Assembly (NCBI GenBank): GCA_023388965.1
Contig: JAEWFF010000071.1
Location: 62,001-126,000, forward strand
DNA: 64,000 nucleotides
From: Pseudomonadota bacterium
GTDB taxonomy: Bacteria > Pseudomonadota > Alphaproteobacteria > Rhizobiales > Methylopilaceae
Direction: 5' to 3'
The notes under the pieces were generated by a model that saw nothing but the letters and a program-made list of their open reading frames with translations, did no database searches and was not told the origin of the DNA. Within the stretch, counting starts at the first letter, position 1. Each line of letters starts with the position of its first letter. This document shows positions 34,296 through 43,989 of the stretch, piece by piece. Made by a program: the position numbers and the translations under genes.

Positions 34296-34999
34296 GCCGC
34301 ACGGGAGCCGCCGGCGGCGGCAGCGGGCGCGAACTGACCAAGCGCCTGAAGACCGCGAAGAAGCGCACCACCTCGCAGCAGCAATGGCTGGAACGGCAGA
34401 TCAACGATCCTTACGTCGCGCGCGCCAAACGCGAGGGCTATCGCTCGCGCGCCGCCTACAAGCTGATGGAGATCGACGAGAAGCACAAAGTGCTGAAACC
34501 CGGCGACCGCGTGGTCGATCTCGGCGCCGCCCCCGGCGGCTGGAGCCAGATTTCGGTGGCACGGGTCGGCGCGCCCGCGCGCGGCAAGGTCGTCGGCATC
34601 GACATCCTCGATATGGACAACGTCCCGGGCATGGATTTCGCGAAGATCGACTTTCTCGACGATGACGCGCCCGAAAAGCTCAAGGACATGCTCGGCGGCC
34701 CGGCGGATGTCGTGCTGTCCGACATGGCGGCGAACGCGACCGGCCACAAACAGACCGATCATCTGCGGACCATGAATCTCGTGGAAGCCGCCGCCGAATT
34801 CGCCCGCGAAGTGCTGACGCCCGGCGGGCGCTTCCTGGCCAAGGTTCTGGCCGGAGGCACCGAGCGCGAGCTTCTCATGCAGCTCAAGAAGGACTTTCGC
34901 GAGGTCAAGCACGTCAAGCCGCCCGCGAGCCGCAGCGGCTCCAGCGAATTGTATGTATTGGCCACCGGTTTTCGCGGCCGCGACGGCGAGACCGATTAA
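34292..34999 (+). CDS. rlmE: 23S rRNA (uridine2552-2'-O)-methyltransferase RlmE
   Basis: Methylates U2552 in the A-loop of the 50S subunit. It has 235 residues from ATG 34292, which overlaps the ppx stop (ATGA). An upstream GTG at 34268 in frame is less likely. The Rossmann motif is VVDLGAAPGGWSQISVAR; the catalytic K-D-K-E set is seen at RSRAAYKLMEIDE, VLSDMAANATGHKQTDHLR, RFLAKVLAGG and SSELYVLATGF. The basic N-terminus helps rRNA binding. Confidence 0.96.
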   Translation: MSRTGAAGGGSGRELTKRLKTAKKRTTSQQQWLERQINDPYVARAKREGYRSRAAYKLMEIDEKHKVLKPGDRVVDLGAAPGGWSQISVARVGAPARGKVVGIDILDMDNVPGMDFAKIDFLDDDAPEKLKDMLGGPADVVLSDMAANATGHKQTDHLRTMNLVEAAAEFAREVLTPGGRFLAKVLAGGTERELLMQLKKDFREVKHVKPPASRSGSSELYVLATGFRGRDGETD

Positions 35000-35149
35000 A
35001 ACCGCCGCGGCCCCATTTTCTTCCGATTCCGATTGTACTTCCGGCCACTGGACGCAGGTTCCGATCTGCTGTTCCCTTTGCAGGTGCCGGCGCGCGGCGA
35101 TATCGAGGCAAGCCTCCATCAGAGGGGCATGATGTGAGAGGCTTTCCGG

Positions 35150-37033
35150 GTGGGACGCAAACTTCGTTGGGCCGGCTATAGCATTGGTTTTCTTGGTGTT
35201 TTGTTCGGCGCTGCGTTCGCGGCGGGATGGACGCTGAACGAGCCCGCCGAACCTCCGGCCGAAGCCGGCAGCGAGCCAGTCCACAGCCCCGTCATCGCCG
35301 AGCGCGTCTACAATCTGAACCGCGTCAAGATCATCCAGAGCAACACGTCGGTGCTGCGCCCCGGCTCGGTCTACGACGTCATCACCTATTTCGAGAGCCT
35401 GCTGCGCGCGCCGAAACCGGCCTTCAACTACGAATTCATCGATTCCGGCCTCGGCGCCACCGAGCCGCTCTATCCGATGTATCAGAAGGGCAATCAGGGC
35501 AGCTATATGCAGCTCCTGCCCGCCTTCTTCTTCGACTCGCGCCACATCGACCACCGCTCGTCGCTGACGACGCCGGAAGGCTGCAAGGTCGATAGCGCCT
35601 ATCTGTTGCGTAACCTCGATGAATACCCCGATCATATGTACGTCGAGCATCGCGAGGAAGGCTATACGCGCCTCGTCATCCGCCTCGAGCATTACACCAA
35701 GATGCGGCCGGACGCCGAATGCGGGCGGCATGTCGCGCACGATCCCGATCCCGACTTCGACCCGATGGACTTCATGTGGAAGCATCGCCACGCGATGTCG
35801 CTGGCCGATTTTCCGCAGGAGGAACTGCACCGCTTCGAGGCCAAGGTGTCCGTGAACTGGCCGATGATCGAGGAACGCGGCTACGACAAAAGGCCGAATT
35901 ACGATCTGCGCGATCTGGCCAACAATTCCCTGTGGTATTATCCTGACGGGCACGATTTCGATTACGGCGTCAATACGCCCCGCAAGCAGCCCGGCCTGAC
36001 CTCGTTCAACCTGCCCCGCCATATGGTGATCGAGGCGGATGAACGCATGCAGCGCGATTTCCCGCTCGATGCGCTGGTGACGCGGGACGAATTCACGAAA
36101 GTCCTCAACTATATGAAGGGCGAGCCCTATCCCGGCTTCGATCCCGCCTCCGAGCCCGGCAACGACGTTCTGCGCCTGTCGGACGTCACGGAAACGAACA
36201 TCTACACAACCGGCCTGAAGCTGAAGCCGATCAAAAATGTCGAGGCCGATGTCTCGAACATGAAGAATTTCCGGCTCGTCGGCATGACCGTAAAGCCCTA
36301 CGAACCGCATTTCGGCAATTGGAGCGGCGAGCGCATCGTGCCGCAGATCCGCTTCAATTTTCAGATGATCGACCCCGAAGACCCCGAACACGAGGTCGAA
36401 CAGCTCTTTTTCCATCTGAAATTCGACGCCGCCGACCGCATGGCGGGCGAGGCCACGCGCGATGAACAATTGCGCTATTTCATGCAGCGTCTCGACCGGC
36501 TCACCGCGGCGCGCAAAAACGGCGGCGGCGAGGACGAACTGAACGCGTTCATCCGCGAATTCACCGGCAAATATCCGATCCAGTCCATCTCGTTCAGTTC
36601 ATCGCTGACCGGCATCTGGATCTTCGGAAACATGGAGCGCGATACCACCACCCAGGAACTCACGGCCCTGCCGACCGTGCGCCACGGCGTGGATTACGGC
36701 TTCTATTCGTCGGTCTACGATACCGATCAGCTGCGCGGAGAGATCGAACGTTCCGAAGGTGCGCGGAAAAAGGAACTCGAAGAGGTTCTCGATTCGCTTA
36801 CCGTACGGACGTTCCGCGACCTGCGGCGTCAGGACGCCCATGCCCTGCGGTTCAACACTGTTTCCTGCGCACAATGCCATCAGATGTCCGCACGCGACGG
36901 AATTCATTTTTCGATCAATGACGGCATCAACAGCAAGGTCACGTCAAAGACGATCATGACGGAATATTTCTTCCATGAAGCCGATGCGCAGCTGCGCGGC
37001 GACATGGAGAAATGGCTGGCGGCGGCGAACTAG
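35150..37033 (+). CDS. Unrecognised exported protein with one c-type heme motif, 627 aa
   Basis: I cannot place this in a named family. GTG 35150 follows GAGAGG. Residues ~8-27 form one hydrophobic segment (YSIGFLGVLFGAAFAAGW), a signal anchor or signal peptide that predicts a periplasmic mature part. The middle is rich in Tyr, His, Asp and Pro (HIDHRSSLTTPEGC, HVAHDPDPDFDPMDFMWKHR), with few alanines. A single CAQCH heme attachment motif lies at residues 573-577, near the C-terminus, followed by QMSARDGIHFSIND and only 50 more residues, too short for a complete cytochrome c fold beyond it. It may be a redox enzyme or heme-anchored outer surface protein. It stands alone between rlmE and the TerC gene. 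Confidence 0.8.
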   Translation: MGRKLRWAGYSIGFLGVLFGAAFAAGWTLNEPAEPPAEAGSEPVHSPVIAERVYNLNRVKIIQSNTSVLRPGSVYDVITYFESLLRAPKPAFNYEFIDSGLGATEPLYPMYQKGNQGSYMQLLPAFFFDSRHIDHRSSLTTPEGCKVDSAYLLRNLDEYPDHMYVEHREEGYTRLVIRLEHYTKMRPDAECGRHVAHDPDPDFDPMDFMWKHRHAMSLADFPQEELHRFEAKVSVNWPMIEERGYDKRPNYDLRDLANNSLWYYPDGHDFDYGVNTPRKQPGLTSFNLPRHMVIEADERMQRDFPLDALVTRDEFTKVLNYMKGEPYPGFDPASEPGNDVLRLSDVTETNIYTTGLKLKPIKNVEADVSNMKNFRLVGMTVKPYEPHFGNWSGERIVPQIRFNFQMIDPEDPEHEVEQLFFHLKFDAADRMAGEATRDEQLRYFMQRLDRLTAARKNGGGEDELNAFIREFTGKYPIQSISFSSSLTGIWIFGNMERDTTTQELTALPTVRHGVDYGFYSSVYDTDQLRGEIERSEGARKKELEEVLDSLTVRTFRDLRRQDAHALRFNTVSCAQCHQMSARDGIHFSINDGINSKVTSKTIMTEYFFHEADAQLRGDMEKWLAAAN

Positions 37034-37173
37034 ACGAACGCCCCTCCATGCGCGCCGCTGCGGGGCGCTGACGAAATCGTGACGTGACGGCCCGCCGCAC
37101 CCTCCTCTAGTTTACCGCCCCTCTGCAACTACGCGAAAGGAATGGCTGACCGGAACGGTCCATCCGGAATGTT

Positions 37174-38754
37174 ATGATCTTCGAATGGATGACCGATCCG
37201 GCCGCCTGGGCTGGATTAGCCACCCTGATCGTCATCGAGATCGTTCTCGGCATCGACAATCTGGTCTTTATCGCCATTCTGGCCGACAAGCTGCCGTCGC
37301 ATCAGCGCGCACGCGCGCGCTATATCGGCCTGTCGCTGGCGCTCATCATGCGCCTCGCTCTGCTGGCCTCGATCTCCTGGCTCGTCACCCTCACCTATCC
37401 GATCTTCACGCTGTTCGGCAGCGAGATTTCATGGCGCGACGTCATTCTCATTCTCGGCGGCGCCTTCCTCGTACTCAAGGGCACGCTGGAACTGCATGAA
37501 CGCATCGAAGGCGGCTCACATGGCGTCTCGGGAAACATGGTTCATGGCGTGTTCTGGCACGTGATAGCTCAGATCGTCGTTCTCGATGCGGTGTTCTCGC
37601 TCGATGCCGTCATTACGGCGGTCGGCATGGTGCAGCATCTGTCGATCATGGTGATCGCGGTCATTGCCGCAATCGGGGTCATGATGGTCGCCTCCGGCCC
37701 GCTGATGAACTTCGTCAGCCGGCATCCGACGGTCGTCATCCTCTGTCTCGGCTTTCTGCTGATGATCGGCTTCAGCCTGATCGTCGAAGGCTTCGGCATC
37801 CACATTCCGAAGGAATATCTGTACGCCGCCATCGGCTTCTCGGTCCTGATCGAAATGGCCAACCAGCTTGCGCGCCGCAATCAGATCAAGCGCGTGCGGC
37901 TTATGGACATGCGCCACGCCACGGCGCAGGCCGTGCTGCGCCTGCTGCGGGGCGGCGGCGCCGATCTGTCGCAACAGGTCGCCGCGGCGGCGGCTGTGAC
38001 CGCGGAAAGCATGCGGCCGGCCTTTTCGCCTCAGGAAAGCTCGATGATCGAACGCGTGCTGACGCTGGGGGATCGCCCGGTGCGCAGCATCATGGTTCCC
38101 CGTACCGACGTTTCCTGGATCGACCTCGACGCGCCCTCCGCCGAAGCGATCCGGACGATCCGCAACAGCGGGCGTTCGCGATTTCCCGTCGCGCGCGGTG
38201 AAATCGACGATGTGCAGGGCATCCTTCATGCCAAGGATCTGCTGGCTCAGGCACCCGAATTCGTGCTCGATCTGCCCGCCGCGACGCGCACACCGCTTGT
38301 CGTGCCGGATTCGCTTCCGGTTCTGCGACTGCTGGAAGAATTCAAGAACTCCGATCTGCACATGGCGGTCGTCGTCGATGAGCACGGCACATTCGAGGGG
38401 GTCGTCACGCCCACCGACATTCTCATCGAGATCGCCGGAAATCTGCCCGAAATCGCGCAGGACCGTGAGCCGGACGTGATACGGCGCGACGACGGCTCGC
38501 TGCTGATCGACGGGCGCGCGAGCGTCTCCGACGTCGAACGGATCATGGATGCCGACGACATGCAAAGCCGCCATTTCACCACGATTGCGGGCTTCGTTCT
38601 GGCCCGGCTCGGCCATTTGCCCACGCCCGGCGAAAGCTTCGAATGGAACGGGCGGCGGTTCGAGGTGGCCGATATGGACGGACACCGCATCGACAAGGTC
38701 ATCGTCACGGATGTTGATTCTCCCGGCGCTCACACCGGGGATGCGGCTCCATGA
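37174..38754 (+). CDS. TerC family membrane protein with CBS pair and CorC/HlyC domain
   Basis: Polytopic protein of 526 residues. Residues ~1-240 form the TerC domain with ATLIVIEIVLGIDNLVFIAI and IVVLDAVFSLDAVITAVGM, whose acidic residues in helices suggest metal ion binding. A CBS pair follows (~300-420: VRSIMVPRTDVSWIDLD and FEGVVTPTDILIEIAG). The C-terminal CorC_HlyC domain (~435-515) has FEWNGRRFEVADMDGHRIDKV. This is the YegH/YoaE architecture. TerC relatives are now linked to manganese export. It is convergent with the MFS gene. Confidence 0.93.
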   Translation: MIFEWMTDPAAWAGLATLIVIEIVLGIDNLVFIAILADKLPSHQRARARYIGLSLALIMRLALLASISWLVTLTYPIFTLFGSEISWRDVILILGGAFLVLKGTLELHERIEGGSHGVSGNMVHGVFWHVIAQIVVLDAVFSLDAVITAVGMVQHLSIMVIAVIAAIGVMMVASGPLMNFVSRHPTVVILCLGFLLMIGFSLIVEGFGIHIPKEYLYAAIGFSVLIEMANQLARRNQIKRVRLMDMRHATAQAVLRLLRGGGADLSQQVAAAAAVTAESMRPAFSPQESSMIERVLTLGDRPVRSIMVPRTDVSWIDLDAPSAEAIRTIRNSGRSRFPVARGEIDDVQGILHAKDLLAQAPEFVLDLPAATRTPLVVPDSLPVLRLLEEFKNSDLHMAVVVDEHGTFEGVVTPTDILIEIAGNLPEIAQDREPDVIRRDDGSLLIDGRASVSDVERIMDADDMQSRHFTTIAGFVLARLGHLPTPGESFEWNGRRFEVADMDGHRIDKVIVTDVDSPGAHTGDAAP

Positions 38755-38776
38755 CCGTGTCTGTACGGACGCCGGT

Positions 38777-40216
38777 CTAGGTTCCCCGGTCGCGCATGGC
38801 CGTGACCGGGTCCGGCGCGATGCGTTTCTTCGATTTGTGGCGCGAGACTTCCGCGCCTGCATCCGGCTTCAGGCGGATGAACGCGAGGAACGACAACGCC
38901 GAGACCGTGGCGACGATGACGAATGCCCAGGTGAAATCCTCGATCGCGAGCGCGCTCGCGCCGCGCAGGCGTATCGAGGTTTCGAGCGTGAGCGCGCCGA
39001 TGGCGACGCCAATCGACAACGCCACCTGCTGCGCCACCGAGATGAAGCTCGTCGCCCGGCTCATCCGCCGCTGATCGATGTCCGAATAACCGAGCGCATT
39101 GACGCTCGTGAACTGGAGCGAGCGGAAGAAGCCCCCGACCAGAAGAATGGTCAGGATGATGCTCTGCGGCGTCTGCGGCGTGAACCAGGCCGGCATGAAG
39201 ATGAAGACGCCGCTGATGACGGCGTTGAACAGCAGCACCGTGCGGAAGCCGAACCAGCGCAGGATCGGCGCGGCGGACGCCTTCATCGTGATGGCGCCGA
39301 TGGCGGCGACGAAGGTCAGCATTCCCGACTGAAATGCGTTCAGGCCGAAGCCGACCTGGAACAGAAGCGGCAGAAGAAAGGGCTGCGCACCGACGCCGAC
39401 ACGGAGCAGAGAGCCGCCGATCACGCTCGCCCGGAATGTCGCAATGCGCAGCAGCTTCAGATCGATGATCGGGCTCCTCGCATGTCGCGCATGCAGGACA
39501 TAGGCGAACAGGGTCAGGATGCCCGTCGTCAGAATTGCCAAAGTCGCCGCGAGCGGCAGAATATCGACGCCGATGAAGGTCGCGCCCGTTACCAGCGAGG
39601 CCAGACCGACGCCCGACAGGACGAAGCCGACACTGTCGAACTTCACCCTCTTCTCGCCCCGGATGTCGGGTATGTACATTGTCGCGAGAATGAAGCCGAT
39701 CGTGCCGATGGGTATGTTGATCCAGAATATCCACCGCCAGTGAAAATAGGTCGTCAGGAAGCCGCCGAGCGGCGGCCCCAGCACCGGCCCGATCAACGCC
39801 GGTATGGTCAGCCAGGCGAGCGAGCCGACCATTTCCGATTTCGGCACGGTGCGCAGGATGACGAGACGCCCGACCGGCACCATCATCGCGCCGCCCATCC
39901 CCTGCACCACGCGCGACAGAACGATCTGCTCGACGTTCTGCGACAGGCCGGACAGGATGGAACCGAGCATGAAAACGCCGATTGCGAGGCGGAAGATCAG
40001 CCGCGCGCCGAAACGGTCCGCCATCCAGCCCGACGCCGGAATGAAGATGGCAAGGCTGAGGAGATAGGAGGTCAGCGCCAGTTTCAGGCGGACGGGTTCG
40101 GTTCCGAGATCCAGTGCGATGGCCGGCAGCGATGTCGAGAGAACCGTCGAATCGAGGTTCTCCATGAACAGGGCGGCCGCCACGATGAGCGGGACCAGAG
40201 CGTGTTTGGGCAGCAT
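38777..40216 (-). CDS. MFS transporter, DHA2 (EmrB/QacA) drug:H+ antiporter type
   Basis: Multidrug-type exporter, 479 residues from ATG 40216 (MLPKHALVPLIVAAALFMENL); an in-frame ATG at 40297 would add 27 non-conserved residues. Motifs are LDSTVLSTSLPAIALDLG (helix 1, DHA2 motif D1), GWMADRFGARLIFRLA (motif A) and LIGPVLGPPLGGFLTTYFHWRWIFWINIPIG (motif C). About 14 helices can be read. No TetR-type regulator or membrane-fusion partner is adjacent, so the substrate cannot be inferred. Confidence 0.92.
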   Translation of the reverse strand: MLPKHALVPLIVAAALFMENLDSTVLSTSLPAIALDLGTEPVRLKLALTSYLLSLAIFIPASGWMADRFGARLIFRLAIGVFMLGSILSGLSQNVEQIVLSRVVQGMGGAMMVPVGRLVILRTVPKSEMVGSLAWLTIPALIGPVLGPPLGGFLTTYFHWRWIFWINIPIGTIGFILATMYIPDIRGEKRVKFDSVGFVLSGVGLASLVTGATFIGVDILPLAATLAILTTGILTLFAYVLHARHARSPIIDLKLLRIATFRASVIGGSLLRVGVGAQPFLLPLLFQVGFGLNAFQSGMLTFVAAIGAITMKASAAPILRWFGFRTVLLFNAVISGVFIFMPAWFTPQTPQSIILTILLVGGFFRSLQFTSVNALGYSDIDQRRMSRATSFISVAQQVALSIGVAIGALTLETSIRLRGASALAIEDFTWAFVIVATVSALSFLAFIRLKPDAGAEVSRHKSKKRIAPDPVTAMRDRGT

Positions 40217-40393
40217 CGGCCAGCTTAGATACAGCAGATTCGGGCTTTCTGACGAGAAAGCGCCTCCGACTTCCGGAGGGTATCTTCCCCCCGTCACGGG
40301 TGCGTGCTAGGAACCCTCGCCAACTCCAAAGAGCGGATTGTCCCGCGCCTCCGGCGCCCGGTTTCCGCGTATCCAGATGACAGGATTGTTGGC

Positions 40394-41890
40394 ATGGCCC
40401 GCCTCATCACCACCGCCTTCGGCACCGAAGCCCTCACTTTCGACGATGTCCTGCTGCGGCCCGGCCCGTCCGAGGTCATGCCCAGCGAGATCGACGTCCG
40501 CTCGCGCGTGACGCGCACCATTTCCGTCAATCTGCCGATTCTGTCCTCGGCCATGGACACGGTGACGGAAAGCCGCCTTGCCATCGCCATGGCGCAGGCC
40601 GGCGGCATGGGCGTTATCCACCGCAATCTGACGCCCGAGGAACAGGCCGATCAGGTCCGCGCGGTGAAGAAGTTCGAAAGCGGCATGGTCGTCAATCCGG
40701 TCACGATCCACCCGGAGCAGACTTTGGCCGATGCTTTCGATCTCATGCAGCAGCACGGCATTTCCGGCATTCCGGTCGTCGAGGGCGGCCCGAACGACAA
40801 GACCGGGAAACTGGTCGGCATCCTGACCAACCGCGATGTTCGCTTCGCCAACAATCCGCGCCAGCCTGTCTCCGAACTGATGACGAAGGACCGGCTCATC
40901 ACGGTCAGCGAGAATGTCGATCAGGCCGAAGCCAAGAAGCTGCTGCACCAATACCGCATCGAGAAACTCCTGGTCGTCGACAAGGATTTCCGCTGCACCG
41001 GGCTCATCACGGTCAAGGATATCGAGAAGGCCGTCACCAACCCGTTCGCCAACAAGGACGATCAGGGGCGCCTGCGTGTCGCGGCCGCTTCCACCGTCGG
41101 CGATCTCGGTTTCGAGCGCACCGAACGGCTCATCGAGGCGGGCGTCGATATCGTCGTGATCGACACGGCGCACGGCCATTCCGCGCATGTTCTGAAATCG
41201 GTCGAGCGCGTGAAGAAGCTCTCGAACGCGGTTCAGGTCATGGCCGGAAACGTCGCGACCGCCGAGGCGACAAAGGCGCTCATCGATGTCGGTGCGGACG
41301 CCGTAAAGATCGGCATCGGTCCGGGCTCGATCTGCACCACGCGCATCGTCGCCGGTGTCGGCGTGCCGCAACTGACCGCGGTCATGGAAGCTGCCGACGA
41401 AGCGCGCAAGCACGACATTCCCGTCATCGCCGATGGCGGCATCAAATATTCCGGCGATCTGGCCAAGGCGATTGCGGCCGGCGCGGATGTCGTGATGGTC
41501 GGCTCGCTGCTGGCGGGCACGGAAGAAAGCCCCGGCGAAACCTTCCTCTATCAGGGCCGTAGTTACAAGGCCTATCGCGGCATGGGCTCTGTCGGCGCCA
41601 TGAGCCAGGGCTCGGCGGACCGCTATTTCCAGCAGGACATCAAGGACAGCCACAAACTCGTGCCCGAGGGCATCGAGGGTCAGGTGCCGTACAAGGGCCC
41701 GCTGTCCGACATCCTCCATCAGCTTGCGGGGGGCCTGCGCGCCTCAATGGGCTATGTCGGCGGAAAGACGATCGCGGATTTCCAGCAGAAGGCAGAGTTC
41801 GTCCGCATTTCCGGTGCGGGACTCCGCGAAAGCCATGTGCACGACGTGACGATCACGCGCGAAAGCCCGAACTATCCGAGCCGGCTGTAA
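40394..41890 (+). CDS. guaB: Inosine-5'-monophosphate dehydrogenase
   Basis: NAD-dependent conversion of IMP to XMP, the committed step to guanine nucleotides. It has 498 residues from ATG 40394 (MARLITTAFGTEALTFDDVLL). A CBS pair interrupts the barrel (~95-210). The catalytic loop is VKIGIGPGSICTTRIVAGVGVPQ with the nucleophilic cysteine; GGIKYSGDLAKAIAAGADVVM binds phosphate, and YRGMGSVGAMSQGSADRYF is the flap. guaA is 4 kb downstream on the same strand, with guaB-guaA separated by small genes, as in several relatives. Confidence 0.98.
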   Translation: MARLITTAFGTEALTFDDVLLRPGPSEVMPSEIDVRSRVTRTISVNLPILSSAMDTVTESRLAIAMAQAGGMGVIHRNLTPEEQADQVRAVKKFESGMVVNPVTIHPEQTLADAFDLMQQHGISGIPVVEGGPNDKTGKLVGILTNRDVRFANNPRQPVSELMTKDRLITVSENVDQAEAKKLLHQYRIEKLLVVDKDFRCTGLITVKDIEKAVTNPFANKDDQGRLRVAAASTVGDLGFERTERLIEAGVDIVVIDTAHGHSAHVLKSVERVKKLSNAVQVMAGNVATAEATKALIDVGADAVKIGIGPGSICTTRIVAGVGVPQLTAVMEAADEARKHDIPVIADGGIKYSGDLAKAIAAGADVVMVGSLLAGTEESPGETFLYQGRSYKAYRGMGSVGAMSQGSADRYFQQDIKDSHKLVPEGIEGQVPYKGPLSDILHQLAGGLRASMGYVGGKTIADFQQKAEFVRISGAGLRESHVHDVTITRESPNYPSRL

Positions 41891-41896
41891 ACACGG

Positions 41897-42319
41897 ATGA
41901 GCCCGCAGGCCGTTCTTCTGCCGGTTTTCGCGCAGGTCGCGCTGACCTTTTTCCTCATGTTCTGGATGGCGCGGGCGCGCTTTGCCGCATTGGGAGGCGG
42001 TGAGGCGAATATCGCCGATCTGGAACGCGACTGGCGGAGCTGGCCCAAACATCCGGCGCGAATTACGGCGGCGTTTCACAACCAGTTCGAAACGCCGGTC
42101 CTGTTCTATCTCATCGTCCTGATCGCTCTTGTCACGGCGCAGGCCGATTATGCTCTCGTCGTAATGTCGTGGCTTTTCGTGGCGCTTCGTGTCGTGCATG
42201 CCGCCATCCACACCAGAAGCGACGATCTGTGGAACCGCTTCCGGGCATTCGCGCTCGGCGTTACGGTCCTTGTCGCGATGTGGGTGTATGTGCTGCTGAA
42301 GCTCTGGTTCGGATTCTGA
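41897..42319 (+). CDS. MAPEG family membrane protein
   Basis: Four-helix membrane protein of the MAPEG family (membrane-associated proteins in eicosanoid and glutathione metabolism), 140 residues. The blocks RITAAFHNQFETPVLFYLIVL and VMSWLFVALRVVHAAIHTRSDDL are characteristic, including the N-x-x-E/F pattern and the R-x-x-H near helix 3. Bacterial members with this pattern are of unknown activity. It starts six bases after guaB and three bases before the DoxX gene, so it is cotranscribed with them. Confidence 0.88.
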   Translation: MSPQAVLLPVFAQVALTFFLMFWMARARFAALGGGEANIADLERDWRSWPKHPARITAAFHNQFETPVLFYLIVLIALVTAQADYALVVMSWLFVALRVVHAAIHTRSDDLWNRFRAFALGVTVLVAMWVYVLLKLWFGF

Positions 42320-42322
42320 GGA

Positions 42323-42700
42323 ATGCCCACCGACCCGCATTCCCTTCTGGTTCTCGCAGCCAGCATTCTTGTCGGCGGCGCCTTCGTGGCCACCGGCATG
42401 CGTCTTTACGCCAATGCGGAAGCGGCGGCGCGGATACTTGCCGGCAAGAACATTCCGAACCCGCTCCTTGTCGTCAAAGCCGGCGCGATCATCGAAATCG
42501 TGCTCGGCGCCCTCGCCATGATGGGGCTGTTTCTGCCCTGGGTATCGCTGGCGCTGGCGGTCTTCGTGCTCGCCGCAACCGCGATGGTGCACGATTTCTG
42601 GCGGCAGAGCGGCCAGCAACGGGAAGCCGATCTCAGCATCGCCATCGCCAATCTCATCATGGTCGGCGGATTGCTCGGCCTTGCGGCGGCAACCTTATGA
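42323..42700 (+). CDS. DoxX-like membrane protein
   Basis: Four-helix protein of 125 residues with the DoxX/DUF4267-like pattern: LLVLAASILVGGAFVATGMRL, NPLLVVKAGAIIEIVLGALAMMG and AATAMVHDFWRQSGQQREADL. Function unknown; DoxX proteins are often linked to redox or sulfur stress. It overlaps the start of the RsmB-like gene by four bases. Confidence 0.84.
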   Translation: MPTDPHSLLVLAASILVGGAFVATGMRLYANAEAAARILAGKNIPNPLLVVKAGAIIEIVLGALAMMGLFLPWVSLALAVFVLAATAMVHDFWRQSGQQREADLSIAIANLIMVGGLLGLAAATL

Positions 42701-43989
42701 AACCCGCCGCGCACACCGCCGCCGCCATCGAGGTTCTCGCCGATCTCGATGCCCATCACCGGCCCGCTGCCGACGCGCTGAAGGATTGGGGCCGCTCACA
42801 CCGCTTTGCCGGATCGAAGGACCGCGCGCAGATCGCCTCCCTCGTTTACGATGTGCTGCGCAAGCGCGCGTCGCTCGCCTGGCATATGGGCGCGGAGACG
42901 CCGCGCGCGCTCGTTCTCGGCGCGCTCGCCATTGCGCGCGGCATGGATGCCGATGCCATTACAGCGGCGTTTGCCGACAGTCCGCACGCTCCCGAGGCGT
43001 TGAGCGCGTCCGAGCGAACCGCCCTTGCCTCCGGTAATCTCGACGACGCGCCCGACTGGGTGCGGGGCGATTATCCGCAATGGCTCGATCCGCATCTCGC
43101 GCGTGTTTTCGGCGAAGACCGGGCCGCGGAAGGCGCGGCGCTTGCCGAACGCGCGCCGCTCGATCTGCGCGTCAATACGCTGAAGACGACCCGCGAGAAC
43201 GCGCTGGCGGAACTCGAACATCTCGGCGCAGAGCCGACGCCTCACGCGCCGTCCGGCATACGCATTCCCCTGCTCGCGGACGGGCGCGGCCCGCCCGTCC
43301 AGACGGAACCTGCCTTCATCAACGGCCTCGTCGAGATTCAGGACGAAGGCTCGCAGATTGCGGCGCTCATGGCGAACGCAAAGCCCGGCGACCGGGTGAT
43401 CGATCTGTGCGCGGGCGCGGGCGGCAAGACGCTCGCGCTTTCCGCCGCCATGAATAACAGCGGCCGGATTTTCGCCCATGACCGGGATATTCGTCGCCTG
43501 AAACCGCTCTACGAACGCGCCGAGCGCGCCGGCGTCCAGAATATCGAGGTCCGCAGCCCGCACAGAGCACAGGACGTGCTCGCCGATCTTGCGGACACGG
43601 CCGATCTCGTCGTCATCGATGCGCCCTGCACGGGCATCGGGACATGGCGGCGCAATCCCGATGCAAAATGGCGCCTGCGTGCCGACGCGCTGGAAACGCG
43701 CAAGAAGGAACAGGATTCGGTGCTCGCCAATGCCGCGCGTCTCGTGAAGCCCGGCGGCCGCATCGCCTACATCACCTGTTCTCTGCTCGCCGACGAAAAC
43801 GAGGACCGGCTGCAATCCTTCCGCACCGTCCATACCGATTTCGTGCCGTTGCCGGCGAAAGACGCGCTCGAAGCTTCGGGGCTCAACGCGCTGGCGCCGC
43901 ACATCATGGCGGACGGAACGGCTCTGATGCTGACGCCGCGCCGCTCGGGCACCGACGGCTTCTTCGTTGCGCTTATGCAGCGTCTCTGA
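42697..43989 (+). CDS. RsmB/NOP family class I SAM-dependent RNA methyltransferase
   Basis: Cytosine-5 RNA methyltransferase, 430 residues from ATG 42697, inside an ATGA overlap. The N-terminal helical part (1-~150) resembles the NusB-like domain of RsmB. The SAM motif is RVIDLCAGAGGKTLALSAAM. The two catalytic cysteines are in VVIDAPCTGIGTWRRNPDAKW and RIAYITCSLLADENED. The C-terminal DGFFVALMQR block is typical. It probably modifies 16S rRNA. It lies between guaB and guaA, a position common for this gene in Alphaproteobacteria. Confidence 0.94.
   Translation: MKPAAHTAAAIEVLADLDAHHRPAADALKDWGRSHRFAGSKDRAQIASLVYDVLRKRASLAWHMGAETPRALVLGALAIARGMDADAITAAFADSPHAPEALSASERTALASGNLDDAPDWVRGDYPQWLDPHLARVFGEDRAAEGAALAERAPLDLRVNTLKTTRENALAELEHLGAEPTPHAPSGIRIPLLADGRGPPVQTEPAFINGLVEIQDEGSQIAALMANAKPGDRVIDLCAGAGGKTLALSAAMNNSGRIFAHDRDIRRLKPLYERAERAGVQNIEVRSPHRAQDVLADLADTADLVVIDAPCTGIGTWRRNPDAKWRLRADALETRKKEQDSVLANAARLVKPGGRIAYITCSLLADENEDRLQSFRTVHTDFVPLPAKDALEASGLNALAPHIMADGTALMLTPRRSGTDGFFVALMQRL

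Noticed and set aside
34094..36469. 791-residue minus-strand frame opposite ppx, rlmE and the heme-motif gene
   Set aside because: Composition is typical of an antisense shadow, with no start context or motif. The + strand frames have proper overlaps and motifs.
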